A stretch of 64,000 bases of DNA from assembly GCA_038534195.1 (NCBI GenBank), contig JBCAXE010000017.1:5452-69451 (forward strand), read 5' to 3'. Both the position numbers and the translations under genes were made by a program. Below, one piece after another: positions 8,259-16,606 of the stretch (the stretch's first letter is position 1; every line of letters begins with the position of its first letter). The notes under the pieces were generated by a model that searched no databases, had not been told where the DNA came from, and saw only the letters and a list, made by a program, of their open reading frames with translations. Origin of the DNA: JAJFFW01 sp038534195 (GTDB lineage Bacteria; Pseudomonadota; Alphaproteobacteria; Caulobacterales; Parvularculaceae).

Positions 8259-9181
8259 CAGACAAATTCGGGGCTCACATCGCCAAGACCGCTCTCAGCT
8301 GTGAGCGTCACCACATGGCGCCCTGTCGGCGAGGACGCCTCGTCGCCCGCTTTTTTAATCAGTACGCCCGCCGCGCCAGTGCTGAGCGCGAGGTGCATTT
8401 CCGCCGCGTCGTCGCTGACGAAGAAACAGGCTTCCTGCGCGAGCGCCGCCAATTGGAGGTGGTCGGTCTTTCCCGAAAGATCGACAATTTCGGGCGCGTT
8501 GTGCGCGATTTCGTCGCCAAAAGAATGCAATTCCTTTGCGCCCACCAGCACCGGCATGAAAGACTCGCGGGCGATGAGGCGCGCAAATGCGGCGTAGCAT
8601 TCCGCGGGCCAACGTTTCGCCGGATCGGTTGACGGCATAAGCAATCCGAAAGCGCCGGAAACGCCGAACCATGAGGGCTGCATATTGGCTGAATCTTTAC
8701 GCGCCGAGAGCGCCCAGGAGAAATCGGGAAGCCGCGTCGGCGCGTCGAGGCCGGATGATGCGAGAAGCTTGTCGACGCCGTGGAGCGTTTCGCTAACCGG
8801 CGCATTCTTGGCGCGCTTCGGCGCCGGCGCCACCGCATGCCATTTCGGGCCGAACGGTCCGAATGCGGACTGAATCTTGCGCGCCTCATCGTCGGCCGAG
8901 AGATCATAGGCGCGCGAGAATTTAACAGTCTTCAGCTGACGGAGGAACGCTTTGCGCGCCTCCGGCTCACGGTGGGAAGGCGTTACAGCCACTTGATCGA
9001 AATAGGGAGAAGAACGCGCCACGCGTTGCAGCTCATTGCTTGTCAACAAGCTGATTTGCGCCTTCGGATGCGCGGCGCGGATGACCTCGAAATAGGGTTC
9101 CGACGCGACAAAACTCGCCAACCCGCCGGTCTTGATGACCAGAATATTTTCCGTCTTACGACCGAACATGCGCCCGCTCAT
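8231..9181 (-). CDS. Glycosyltransferase family 9 (heptosyltransferase-like), C-terminus replaced
   Basis: 316 aa resembling the ADP-heptose:LPS heptosyltransferase family: N-terminal ILVIKTGGLASF (where RxGALGD is usual), HPKAQISLLTSN, then the donor-side domain with WPAECYAAFA, PVLVGAKE and FVSDDAAEMHLA. The canonical acceptor Asp and the D-S/G-PMH motif are both degraded, so the substrate may differ from heptose. After GLGDVSPEFV the reading frame crosses into infC sequence and ends with CLRKAIRLK, so the native last residues are probably lost. It follows the family-4 glycosyltransferase by 6 nt and likely forms an operon with it, for LPS or other surface glycans. Confidence 0.75.
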   Translation of the reverse strand: MSGRMFGRKTENILVIKTGGLASFVASEPYFEVIRAAHPKAQISLLTSNELQRVARSSPYFDQVAVTPSHREPEARKAFLRQLKTVKFSRAYDLSADDEARKIQSAFGPFGPKWHAVAPAPKRAKNAPVSETLHGVDKLLASSGLDAPTRLPDFSWALSARKDSANMQPSWFGVSGAFGLLMPSTDPAKRWPAECYAAFARLIARESFMPVLVGAKELHSFGDEIAHNAPEIVDLSGKTDHLQLAALAQEACFFVSDDAAEMHLALSTGAAGVLIKKAGDEASSPTGRHVVTLTAESGLGDVSPEFVCLRKAIRLK

Positions 9182-9187
9182 TCATTA

Positions 9188-10402
9188 TTAGTATCTCGTC
9201 CTCGGTAATTCATCATAAGCGAGCAATGTCGCTTTGCACATCGCCTCGATGGAATAATTTTCAGCGACATGGTTGCGCGCGGCTGCGCCCATAGCTGCGC
9301 GCTCTTGCGGCGAATTCCCGGCGATCTCGTCGATCGCCTCAGCCAGCGCTTCGGCGTCGCAAGGCGGCGTCAGGACGCCGGTGACGCCGTCAATCACGGT
9401 CTCAAGGGCGCCGCCATGACCCGCGGCGATCACAGGCTTGCCCATGGCGCCAGCCTCCACCGCGACGCGGCCAAACGCTTCGGGCCGCCGCGACGGCGCC
9501 AAAACCGCATCACACCACGCATACGCCGCCGGCATGTCGGCGCAATGGCCAGCCAATTTCATTTCGAAGCGCACCCCACGCCCATCCATTCTTTGCTGCA
9601 GCGCACGCTCGAAATCGGGCTTGCCCTGCGAATCCCCGCAAAAAACTACCGTGTATTCCGGGTCCTGGCCAGAGCCGTTTTTTTCAACAGGCCGCACGAT
9701 CGATGAATTTCCCGCAAGAATTGAAAGCGCGTCGATAATGTCCTCCTGCCCTTTCCATGGCGTCAGACGGGCCGGCGCCAAGAGCCGAAAGCCCTGCCCG
9801 CTGCGGCCTCCGAGCCCCCAGGCCGCCGTCAACGTTTCAATTCGGCCGATATCGACGGCCTCAGGGTTAAAGTAAGCGAGATCGGCGCCGCGCGGGATGG
9901 TGAGGACCCGCTCGACTGACGTTCCATAAAGAGCCCGGATCGATTGGGCCGTAAATTCAGAGTTCGCGATCACGCGATCAGCGCGCATCAGGCCTGAATT
10001 ATAAAAGCGCTTCAGCGCCGACGCGCTTCCATAGGCGCCGTGATAGGTGGCGACGAGCGGCGTACGGGTGCGCCGGGCGGCCCATAAAGCGCTCCACGCC
10101 GGCGCGCGCGAGCGCACGTGAAGGATGTCCGCTTGATGCTCTTTGATGAGGTTGGCGAGCCGCGCCGCATTGCGCCAGATCACCCACGGGTTTTTCGATT
10201 GCACGGGCAAACGCAATACCGTTGAGCCTTCCGCGTCTAACGCCGCCTCAAGGCGGCCGCCGCCGCTCACCACAAGCGACCGGCCGCCGCCTGCGACGAT
10301 CGCGCGCGCAATCTCCACGGTCGTGCGTTCCGCGCCCCCTGCCTCAAGGGTCGGAATGACTTGCAGAACGGTTCGGTTGAAAGGCATGGTGCGGGCTATC
10401 AT
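9188..10402 (-). CDS. Glycosyltransferase family 4 (GT-B fold)
   Basis: Retaining glycosyltransferase of the WaaG/PimA type. N-terminal VLQVIPTLEAGGAERTTVEI is the acceptor-side Rossmann start; HVRSRAPAW and VATYHGAYG follow; the C-terminal donor domain has LLAPARLTPWKGQEDIIDAL and RRPEAFGRVAVEAGAMGKPV (EX7E-type motif, E in EAFG and E in EAGA). About 404 aa from the ATG at 10402; the ATG at 10387 is equally possible and an upstream TTG is unlikely. It diverges from the hydrolase at 10434 with only ~30 nt between starts, so one promoter must lie inside a neighbouring gene. Probable role in LPS core or surface polysaccharide. Confidence 0.85.
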   Translation of the reverse strand: MIARTMPFNRTVLQVIPTLEAGGAERTTVEIARAIVAGGGRSLVVSGGGRLEAALDAEGSTVLRLPVQSKNPWVIWRNAARLANLIKEHQADILHVRSRAPAWSALWAARRTRTPLVATYHGAYGSASALKRFYNSGLMRADRVIANSEFTAQSIRALYGTSVERVLTIPRGADLAYFNPEAVDIGRIETLTAAWGLGGRSGQGFRLLAPARLTPWKGQEDIIDALSILAGNSSIVRPVEKNGSGQDPEYTVVFCGDSQGKPDFERALQQRMDGRGVRFEMKLAGHCADMPAAYAWCDAVLAPSRRPEAFGRVAVEAGAMGKPVIAAGHGGALETVIDGVTGVLTPPCDAEALAEAIDEIAGNSPQERAAMGAAARNHVAENYSIEAMCKATLLAYDELPRTRY

Positions 10403-10433
10403 CAACGCATCTTTGAGGAATGACAAACGACCT

Positions 10434-11186
10434 ATGTCTGATTCGAGCCCTTCCTATATTGACGGCCCGTCCGGGCGCCTCGCCTACGCCCATGTGGCCG
10501 GCGCCGGTCCGACGCTGGTTTGGCTCGGCGGCTTCCGGTCCGACATGGCCGGTACAAAGGCTCTCTACCTCGACCAATGGGCGCACGAGCACAACCGCGC
10601 TTACCTGCGGTTCGATTATTCCGGACACGGTCAATCGGAAGGTGATTTCGAAGACGGCTGCCTGTCGAGCTGGACTGATGACGCGGAGGCCATGATCAAC
10701 GCCGCGACGGACGGGCCGCTTGTGCTGATCGGCTCCTCGATGGGGGCGTGGGTCGCCTGCCTCCTCGCGCGGCGCCTGGCGAGCCGCATCAAGGGCGCTG
10801 TCTTCATCGCGCCGGCGCCGGATTTCACCGAAGCGCTGATTTGGCCCTCCATGGATAGCGAGACCCGTGAGACCCTCATGCGCGAAGGACGCATTGAAGA
10901 AGAAACTGACTACGCCGACGAGCCTTCAGTGATCACAAAAAAACTGATCGAAGACGGGCGCGACAATCTTATTTTGCATGAGCCCGTAACGATCGACGGG
11001 CCCGTGCGCATTCTTCAGGGCATGGCCGACCCGGACGTGCCCTATGCGCACGCCTTCCGCCTCGCCGAAGCGCTGACGAGCGACGACGTGATGGTGGTGA
11101 TGACCAAATCGGGCGATCATCGCCTCTCAACCGACGCGGATTTGCAGCGCCTCGCCGGCGCCGTCGAATCGGTTGTGCGGGGTTGA
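10434..11186 (+). CDS. Alpha/beta hydrolase
   Basis: 250 aa with an alpha/beta hydrolase fold. The nucleophile elbow is GSSMGAW, the acid is in GMADPDVPY and the catalytic histidine in KSGDHRLS. An N-terminal WLGGFRSDM gives the oxyanion strand, and FDYSGHGQSEG is typical of the serine aminopeptidase/carboxylesterase S33 branch. The ATG at 10434 gives MSDSSPSYIDGPSGRLAYA; the frame is open far upstream but that part is antisense to the glycosyltransferase. Its physiological substrate cannot be told from sequence. Confidence 0.88.
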   Translation: MSDSSPSYIDGPSGRLAYAHVAGAGPTLVWLGGFRSDMAGTKALYLDQWAHEHNRAYLRFDYSGHGQSEGDFEDGCLSSWTDDAEAMINAATDGPLVLIGSSMGAWVACLLARRLASRIKGAVFIAPAPDFTEALIWPSMDSETRETLMREGRIEEETDYADEPSVITKKLIEDGRDNLILHEPVTIDGPVRILQGMADPDVPYAHAFRLAEALTSDDVMVVMTKSGDHRLSTDADLQRLAGAVESVVRG

Positions 11187-11246
11187 GAATAAGATAAGAA
11201 GGCCCCGACACGCGCGCCCCCGCGCAACGCAAGATCAGAGGCCTTA

Positions 11247-12155
11247 ATGACGAACGCGACCCTCATCGACGGCAAGGCGATCGCCGCCGCCATTACGGAT
11301 AATCTCGCCGGCCATGCGCAAAAATTCGTGGACGCCGTCGGCGCGCCGCCTTGTCTCGCCGTTATTCTTGTGGGCGCGGATCCGGCGAGCGCGGTCTATG
11401 TGCGCAACAAGGGCAAGATGGCGGAGAAACTCGGCTACCGGTCCATTCAGAAAACACTGCCTGCGGAAACGCCGGAGGCCGATCTTGTGGCGCTCATTGA
11501 GGCGCTGAACGATGATCCGTCGATCAACGGAATCCTGGTGCAACTGCCCCTGCCCGATCACATCGACGCCTGGAAAATTTTCCAGCTTGTCAGTCCGGAA
11601 AAAGACGTGGACGGATTTCATCCGCTCAATGTGGGCCGTCTCGGCGCGGGCGTGGCGCATGAGGCGCTTGTCCCCTGCACGCCTGCGGGCTCGGTCATTC
11701 TCGCAAAATCGGCGCTCGGCGATAATCTCTCGGGGCTTCATGCTGTCGTAATCGGACGCTCAAACATTGTCGGCAAGCCGGTCGCGCAACTCCTGCTCGC
11801 GGAAAACTGCACCGTGACCATCGCTCATTCGCGCACGAAGGACCTCGCGGCCGTAGTGCGCGAGGCCGATCTTGTGGTGGCCGCGGTCGGGCGGCCCGAA
11901 ATGGTGAAAGGCGACTGGATCAAACCGGGCGCAACCGTCATTGACGTCGGCATCAACCGCGTTCCGGCGCCGGAAAAAGGCGCCGGTAAAACGAAGCTTG
12001 TGGGCGACGTCGACTTTGCCGCCGCCGCATCAGTCGCCGGCGCGATCTCTCCTGTCCCCGGCGGCGTCGGCCCCATGACCATCGCGATGCTGATGGCGAA
12101 CACGTACGCCGCCGCCTGCCGGCAACACGGGATTACTCCTGCGCCAGTGCTTTAA
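11247..12155 (+). CDS. folD: Bifunctional methylenetetrahydrofolate dehydrogenase / methenyl-THF cyclohydrolase
   Basis: Interconverts 5,10-methylene-THF and 10-formyl-THF using NADP+, supplying one-carbon units. Hallmarks: SAVYVRNKGKMAEKLGY with the catalytic Tyr/Lys, GILVQLPLPDHID, DVDGFHPLNVGRL, the Rossmann loop VIGRSNIVGKPVAQLLL and PVPGGVGPMTIAMLM near the end. 302 aa is full length. Its 3' end overlaps the convergent GH97 gene by 23 nt, a tail-to-tail overlap leaving no room for a separate terminator. Confidence 0.97.
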   Translation: MTNATLIDGKAIAAAITDNLAGHAQKFVDAVGAPPCLAVILVGADPASAVYVRNKGKMAEKLGYRSIQKTLPAETPEADLVALIEALNDDPSINGILVQLPLPDHIDAWKIFQLVSPEKDVDGFHPLNVGRLGAGVAHEALVPCTPAGSVILAKSALGDNLSGLHAVVIGRSNIVGKPVAQLLLAENCTVTIAHSRTKDLAAVVREADLVVAAVGRPEMVKGDWIKPGATVIDVGINRVPAPEKGAGKTKLVGDVDFAAAASVAGAISPVPGGVGPMTIAMLMANTYAAACRQHGITPAPVL

Positions 12156-14229
12156 ACCGCACCGCGGCGCCGCCCGATGACGCCAAGGGCAGTTTGAGCT
12201 GATCACCTTTCGCGACGGCGCGCTTTTCGATGATCATCTCGTATGGATTTTCTTTCCATTCCGCCTTTGCGCCGTCCCGGTAGATCTGCGCCTCGTATTT
12301 TTTGTCCGCGTACAGAAAATCGAGGCTGACTTCCATGAGCCGCGGCTCTTCATTGGTAAGCGTCCCGAGATACCAGTCGTCGCCGCCGCGCTCCCTGCGC
12401 GCGAACGTTACATAGTCGCCGACTTCACCGTTGAGCGCGATGCTTTCTTCCCAATCGGCCGGCACGTCTTTGATGAACTGAAAGGCGTCGGGGCGCTTTT
12501 CATAATTCTCCGGCAGGTCCGCGGCCATCTGGATCGGTGAATAGAGCACCACATAAAGCGCAAGCTGTTTGGCGAGCGTCGTTTGCGGACGGTTGATCGG
12601 GTCGGACCGCTGCATATCCTCGCGCAAGGGCGGGCGCTTGTTCGGTTCAAGATCGAAAATCCCTGGCGTGAAATCCATCGGCCCGGAGAGCATGCGCGTG
12701 AACGGCAGGATCGCCGTGTGCGCCGGCGGGTTCGGCGGCGTGCCCCAGGCGTTGAACTCCATGCCGCGCGCGCCTTCGCGCGAAACCCAATTCGGATAAG
12801 TGCGGCGCAGGCCCGTATCCTTCACCGGCTCGTGCGGGTTCATCGCAATCTGGCGTTTCGCCGCTTCAGTGACGACTTTCAAATGATGATCGACCATGAA
12901 TTGACCGTCATGCCACTCATACCGCTTGACGCCTTTTTCATCGATCCGTTCGATGCGCCCTGCGTCCGCCACATAACCGGACTTGATGACGCGCACGCCA
13001 TTCTCCTTATAAAGATCAAGAGCGTCTTCCAGTTGCGCTTCGTAATTGGAAACGTCGCCGGACGTCTCATGGTGCCCGATAATCCGCACGCCTTTTTCCT
13101 GCGCATAGGCGCCGAGCGCCGCCAGATCAAAGTCGGGATAGCTCTCAGTGAAGCTGAAAAGGTCGCCATTATTGAACCAGTCGCCGTCCCAGCCGATGTT
13201 CCAGCCTTCCACGAGGACGCCGTTGAAGCCGTGCTCTGCGGCGAAATCGATATAGCGCTTGGTTTCTTCTGTTGTGGCGCCGTGAATAAGATCATTGCCC
13301 CAGCTGCGATCGCGAATATGCATCGCCCACCAGATGCCCACATATTTGCCTGGTTCAAACCAAGATACGTCGCCGAGCTTGTTCGGCTCATTCAGGTTCA
13401 AAATGAGATCAGAATTCAACAGGCCCACGGCGTCGTCAGAAATCTGGATCGTGCGCCATGGCGATTTAAAGGGCGCCTTGGTTTTTACTGCGACCCCGTC
13501 CGACCAACGCGACAGATGCGCTTCAAACGCGCCCGGCCGCAGGGCTTGCAGCGACATGCCCGCGTAATCCACAAGCGCCGCCTCGTGAATGCTCAAATGG
13601 ACGCCGGACGGGGTTTTGAAGGTCACCGGCGTATGCGCGTCTTGCACCTTTCCGGCGGGCGTTTCGCTGTAAATGTATTCATACCGATTAAATTCGCCGC
13701 TCGGGATCCACCATGTCGTCGCCTCTGGGCCGACCGTAAATTGCGTACGCTCGTCGATGATCTCGACTGACTTCAGGTACTTCTGCTTCGGCACCTCGTA
13801 ACGAAAACCGATCCCGTCATCGAAAACGCGAAAACGCACGGCGAAAGATCGCGCCGGGCCCTCCGTCGCAGCGAAGGTGATCAGCGCTTCATTATGGTGA
13901 TCGCGCACTTGCCTGCGTTCGCCCCAGGGCTGTTCCCAGGTCGCATCAGCGCTCGCCTCTTCGGAGGCGACGATTTCGAGGTTACGGTCGAACCCATGAC
14001 GTTCCTTGAACAGAAGACCGAGGCGCGAGGTCGTTATGACATCTTCATCGTCAAACCGCACCGCATAAGAGGCGTGGCCGCCTTCGTCGGAGACTGTGAC
14101 CGCAATGCTTCCGTTTGGCGAGGCGATCTCGATTTCCTTGGCGAAAACCGCCGGCGAAAAGACGATTGCGCATGCGCCGAACGCAACCGCGCAGTGCTGT
14201 GAGATTGTTTTTCCGAGGTCAGTTTTCAT
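12133..14229 (-). CDS. Glycoside hydrolase family 97 (SusB-like alpha-glucosidase)
   Basis: 698 aa. The N-terminus holds a signal peptide (CAVAFGACAIVFSPAVFAKE), then the GH97 N-terminal beta-sandwich (from IEIASPNGSIAVTVSDEGG), a TIM barrel with GVLVEGWNIGWDGDW, NPHEPVKDTGLRRTYPN and SREGARGMEFNAWG, and a C-terminal domain with WYLGTLTNEEPR. The glutamates in HEPVKDTG and ARGMEFN correspond to the region carrying the glutamate machinery of inverting SusB-type enzymes, so alpha-glucoside hydrolysis in the periplasm is likely. GGAGG precedes the ATG by 6 nt. It opens the maltodextrin locus, divergent from the DUF6445-type gene, with two candidate LacI operators between them. Confidence 0.9.
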   Translation of the reverse strand: MKTDLGKTISQHCAVAFGACAIVFSPAVFAKEIEIASPNGSIAVTVSDEGGHASYAVRFDDEDVITTSRLGLLFKERHGFDRNLEIVASEEASADATWEQPWGERRQVRDHHNEALITFAATEGPARSFAVRFRVFDDGIGFRYEVPKQKYLKSVEIIDERTQFTVGPEATTWWIPSGEFNRYEYIYSETPAGKVQDAHTPVTFKTPSGVHLSIHEAALVDYAGMSLQALRPGAFEAHLSRWSDGVAVKTKAPFKSPWRTIQISDDAVGLLNSDLILNLNEPNKLGDVSWFEPGKYVGIWWAMHIRDRSWGNDLIHGATTEETKRYIDFAAEHGFNGVLVEGWNIGWDGDWFNNGDLFSFTESYPDFDLAALGAYAQEKGVRIIGHHETSGDVSNYEAQLEDALDLYKENGVRVIKSGYVADAGRIERIDEKGVKRYEWHDGQFMVDHHLKVVTEAAKRQIAMNPHEPVKDTGLRRTYPNWVSREGARGMEFNAWGTPPNPPAHTAILPFTRMLSGPMDFTPGIFDLEPNKRPPLREDMQRSDPINRPQTTLAKQLALYVVLYSPIQMAADLPENYEKRPDAFQFIKDVPADWEESIALNGEVGDYVTFARRERGGDDWYLGTLTNEEPRLMEVSLDFLYADKKYEAQIYRDGAKAEWKENPYEMIIEKRAVAKGDQLKLPLASSGGAAVRFKALAQE

Positions 14230-14320
14230 GGATATCCTCCCGATCAGATCCGGCGCAGTTTCGCCTAAAACGCCGCCCGCTTATTTGGAATCGCCGACAT
14301 TCCGCGACGATATCGCCGCA

Positions 14321-14344
14321 TGCAACATTTTGCAATTTTTTACG
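14321..14344. promoter_or_regulatory. Candidate LacI-family operator, GH97 / DUF6445 intergenic
   Basis: TGCAACATTTTGCA (14321-14334) is a perfect 5-4-5 inverted repeat, TGCAA-N4-TTGCA. It continues into a further TTTTTTACG, so that 14330-14344 is identical to 22805-22819 in front of the second amylase gene. It lies 92-115 nt upstream of the GH97 start. The neighbouring LacI gene makes it a probable operator; binding is inferred. Confidence 0.6.
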
Positions 14345-14405
14345 TGAAAATTTGCGCCTCACGGCTCCGGTAGCCTGCATCTTAATTTAGAGCCGCACCC
14401 TGGAA

Positions 14406-14419
14406 TACAATTTTTTGCA
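14406..14419. promoter_or_regulatory. Second candidate operator, 52 nt before the DUF6445-type start
   Basis: TACAA-TTTT-TTGCA keeps the 5-4-5 arrangement with one mismatch to TGCAA. Two sites 85 nt apart in one divergent intergenic region would suit looping or independent control of both directions. Confidence 0.45.
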
Positions 14420-14470
14420 TTTTAAGCAAAAAACGCTTAATCTGCGCGCAACAGCAATCAGCGGGCGTCC

Positions 14471-15166
14471 ATGCAATTTTCCTTGTCGTCTGAAGCGACA
14501 ATTCACGTCGATCCGATCGGCGAGGAGCGCCAGCCCCTGTGCGTTATTGATAACGCCCTCCCCGATCCGGACGCTTTCGTTGACCATGCTGCGACGAAAC
14601 CTTTCGGCCAGATCGGCGCTTATTATCCGGGCGTTCGCGCAACACTGGACACCGACTGCGGGGCGTCATTGTGCGAGACGGTCGGAACGATTGCGCGCGA
14701 AAACTTTGCGATGCGCCATGAAGCATGGGGCGGCGAATATTTTTTCTCTATCGTCACCACGCCGCCGGCGCAGCTGGCGCCGATCCAGCGCCTCCCCCAC
14801 TATGACGGTGTCGAAACAGACCGCCTCGCGGTCCTCTTATACCTGACGCCGGAACCGCAAGGCGGCACATCATTTTATCGCCATCGCGCCACGGGCTTTG
14901 AGACCATCGATAAGTCGCGTTTTCCCGAATACAAATCGGCGCTCGAAAATGACGTGCGCAGCCATGGCCTGCCGCCCGCGCACTATATCGACGACGGCGC
15001 GCCGCTCTTTGAACGGATCAAAACGGTCGACGCCGTCTATAATCGTATGCTCGTCTACAGAGGGATAAACCTTCACTGCAGCGCGATCGACGAGACCACA
15101 TCTTTCTCGCCCGATCCGCGCGTCGGGCGTTTAACGATCAACGCCTTTCTGACGCCCGCATCTTGA
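14471..15166 (+). CDS. DUF6445-like protein, possible Fe(II)/2-oxoglutarate-oxygenase fold
   Basis: 231 aa without signal peptide. PLCVIDNALPDPDAF at the N-terminus resembles the opening strand of 2OG-Fe(II) oxygenases; RLPHYDGVETDRLAVLLYLT gives an H-x-D pair and YRGINLHCSAI a distal histidine, an arrangement compatible with a two-His-one-Asp iron site. GTSFYRHRATGFE is also conserved-looking. I believe this is the DUF6445 group seen next to 'tryptophan halogenases' in TonB-receptor sugar loci, but this is from memory. It is the first gene of a plus-strand run, 18 nt before the GH13 lipoprotein. Confidence 0.6.
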   Translation: MQFSLSSEATIHVDPIGEERQPLCVIDNALPDPDAFVDHAATKPFGQIGAYYPGVRATLDTDCGASLCETVGTIARENFAMRHEAWGGEYFFSIVTTPPAQLAPIQRLPHYDGVETDRLAVLLYLTPEPQGGTSFYRHRATGFETIDKSRFPEYKSALENDVRSHGLPPAHYIDDGAPLFERIKTVDAVYNRMLVYRGINLHCSAIDETTSFSPDPRVGRLTINAFLTPAS

Positions 15167-15184
15167 AAAAACAGGGACCACACG

Positions 15185-16606
15185 ATGAGACTTCACTTAC
15201 TGGCCGCCGCTTTTCTTCTAACGCTTTACGGCTGCAACGGCGAAGCGCAACAGACCGAAACGCAAGGCGCGATACAGGAACAGCCCGCGCCGTCGGTAAA
15301 AGTGAACCCTTACGCGCCGCAACCCTATGTGAAAATCGCGCACCCGGAATGGACGCGCGACGCTGTTATTTATGAAATGAACGTTCGCCAATTCTCCGAA
15401 GAAGGAACCTTCGCCGCTGCGCAGACACATCTCTCTCGCCTTAAGGAGCTTGGCGTTGATATTGTCTGGCTGATGCCGATCCATCCCATCGGCGAAAAGA
15501 ACCGCAAGGGAAGCCTCGGCAGTTACTACGCCGTCAAAGATTATTACGGGGTCAACCCGGAATTCGGTTCGCTCGATGACCTGAAATCCTTTATCGAGGA
15601 AGCCCATGCGCTTGACATGCATGTGATCCTCGACTGGGTCGCCAACCATACGGCGTGGGACAATCCTCTCGTTACGGAACACCCGGATTGGTATGAACGC
15701 GACTGGAAGGGCGATTATCGCCCAACCCCCTGGTGGGATTGGTCAGACATTATCGACCTCGACTATTCGCAGCCGGGCGTGCGCGAATATATGACGAAGG
15801 CGATGAAATATTGGGTTGAGGAAGTCGGCGTCGACGGATTTCGATGCGACGTGGCGGGCTACATCCCGCTCGACTTCTGGAACAATCTGCGCCGCGAGCT
15901 AGATATGGTGAAACCTGTCTTCCTGCTTGGCGAATATGAAGGCCGCGACGCGCATATGGCGGCGTTCGACGCGACTTACGCCTGGAGCCTCAGCCGGTCC
16001 ATGCAGGCCGTGGCCAAAGGCGAAGCCGACCTCGGCGCGCTGTTCGGCTATTATTCGGAAAATGAAAGCGTTTGGCCCCGCGACGCCTATCGCATGACCT
16101 ATACGTCGAACCATGATTATAATTCCTGGCACGGAACAGATCGCGAGCTTTACGGCGACGCGTTGGAGCCAGCGATCGTCCTGACCTTTGTGGGCGAAGG
16201 GATGCCGCTCATCTATAGCGGGCAGGAAGCGGGCAACGAAAAGCGTCTTGAATTCTTCGAAAAAGATACGATCGAATGGCGCGACCACCCCACGGCCGCA
16301 CTCTTTAAGAAACTCACAGCCCTCAAACACGAAACGAAAGCGCTCTGGAACGGTGCGGCGGGCGCGCGCATGGTGTCGGTGATTAACTCTGCGCCCACGA
16401 ATGTCTTGAGTTTTGTTCGCTTCGGCGCCGGTGACGGCGTCTTTGCGGTAATCAATTTCACCGGCGACGCGCAGACAATAAGTTTCCCGCAATCGCTGCA
16501 CCATGGCGCGTATGAAGAGTATTTCTCCGGCGACCGCGTCACATTCGACGCCGAACGCACGCTCGCATTGACCCCGTGGGAGTATCGCGTTTACGTGAAA
16601 AAATGA
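15185..16606 (+). CDS. GH13 alpha-amylase family lipoprotein
   Basis: 473 aa. The N-terminus is a lipoprotein signal with the lipobox LYGC (FLLTLYGCNGEAQQ), so the enzyme is probably anchored facing the periplasm or cell surface. The GH13 conserved regions are all present: I DWVANH, II GFRCDVA (nucleophile Asp), III LLGEYE (acid/base Glu), IV TSNHDYNSW (transition-state Asp). It is compact, with no starch-binding module, ending in a short beta domain (TPWEYRVYVKK). The stop overlaps the start of the first halogenase gene (ATGA), coupling the two. Maltodextrin hydrolysis is the likely role. Confidence 0.9.
   Translation: MRLHLLAAAFLLTLYGCNGEAQQTETQGAIQEQPAPSVKVNPYAPQPYVKIAHPEWTRDAVIYEMNVRQFSEEGTFAAAQTHLSRLKELGVDIVWLMPIHPIGEKNRKGSLGSYYAVKDYYGVNPEFGSLDDLKSFIEEAHALDMHVILDWVANHTAWDNPLVTEHPDWYERDWKGDYRPTPWWDWSDIIDLDYSQPGVREYMTKAMKYWVEEVGVDGFRCDVAGYIPLDFWNNLRRELDMVKPVFLLGEYEGRDAHMAAFDATYAWSLSRSMQAVAKGEADLGALFGYYSENESVWPRDAYRMTYTSNHDYNSWHGTDRELYGDALEPAIVLTFVGEGMPLIYSGQEAGNEKRLEFFEKDTIEWRDHPTAALFKKLTALKHETKALWNGAAGARMVSVINSAPTNVLSFVRFGAGDGVFAVINFTGDAQTISFPQSLHHGAYEEYFSGDRVTFDAERTLALTPWEYRVYVKK

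Noticed and set aside
12583..13770. 395-residue open frame opposite GH97
   Set aside because: Antisense shadow; the GH97 frame has a signal peptide, ribosome site and family motifs.
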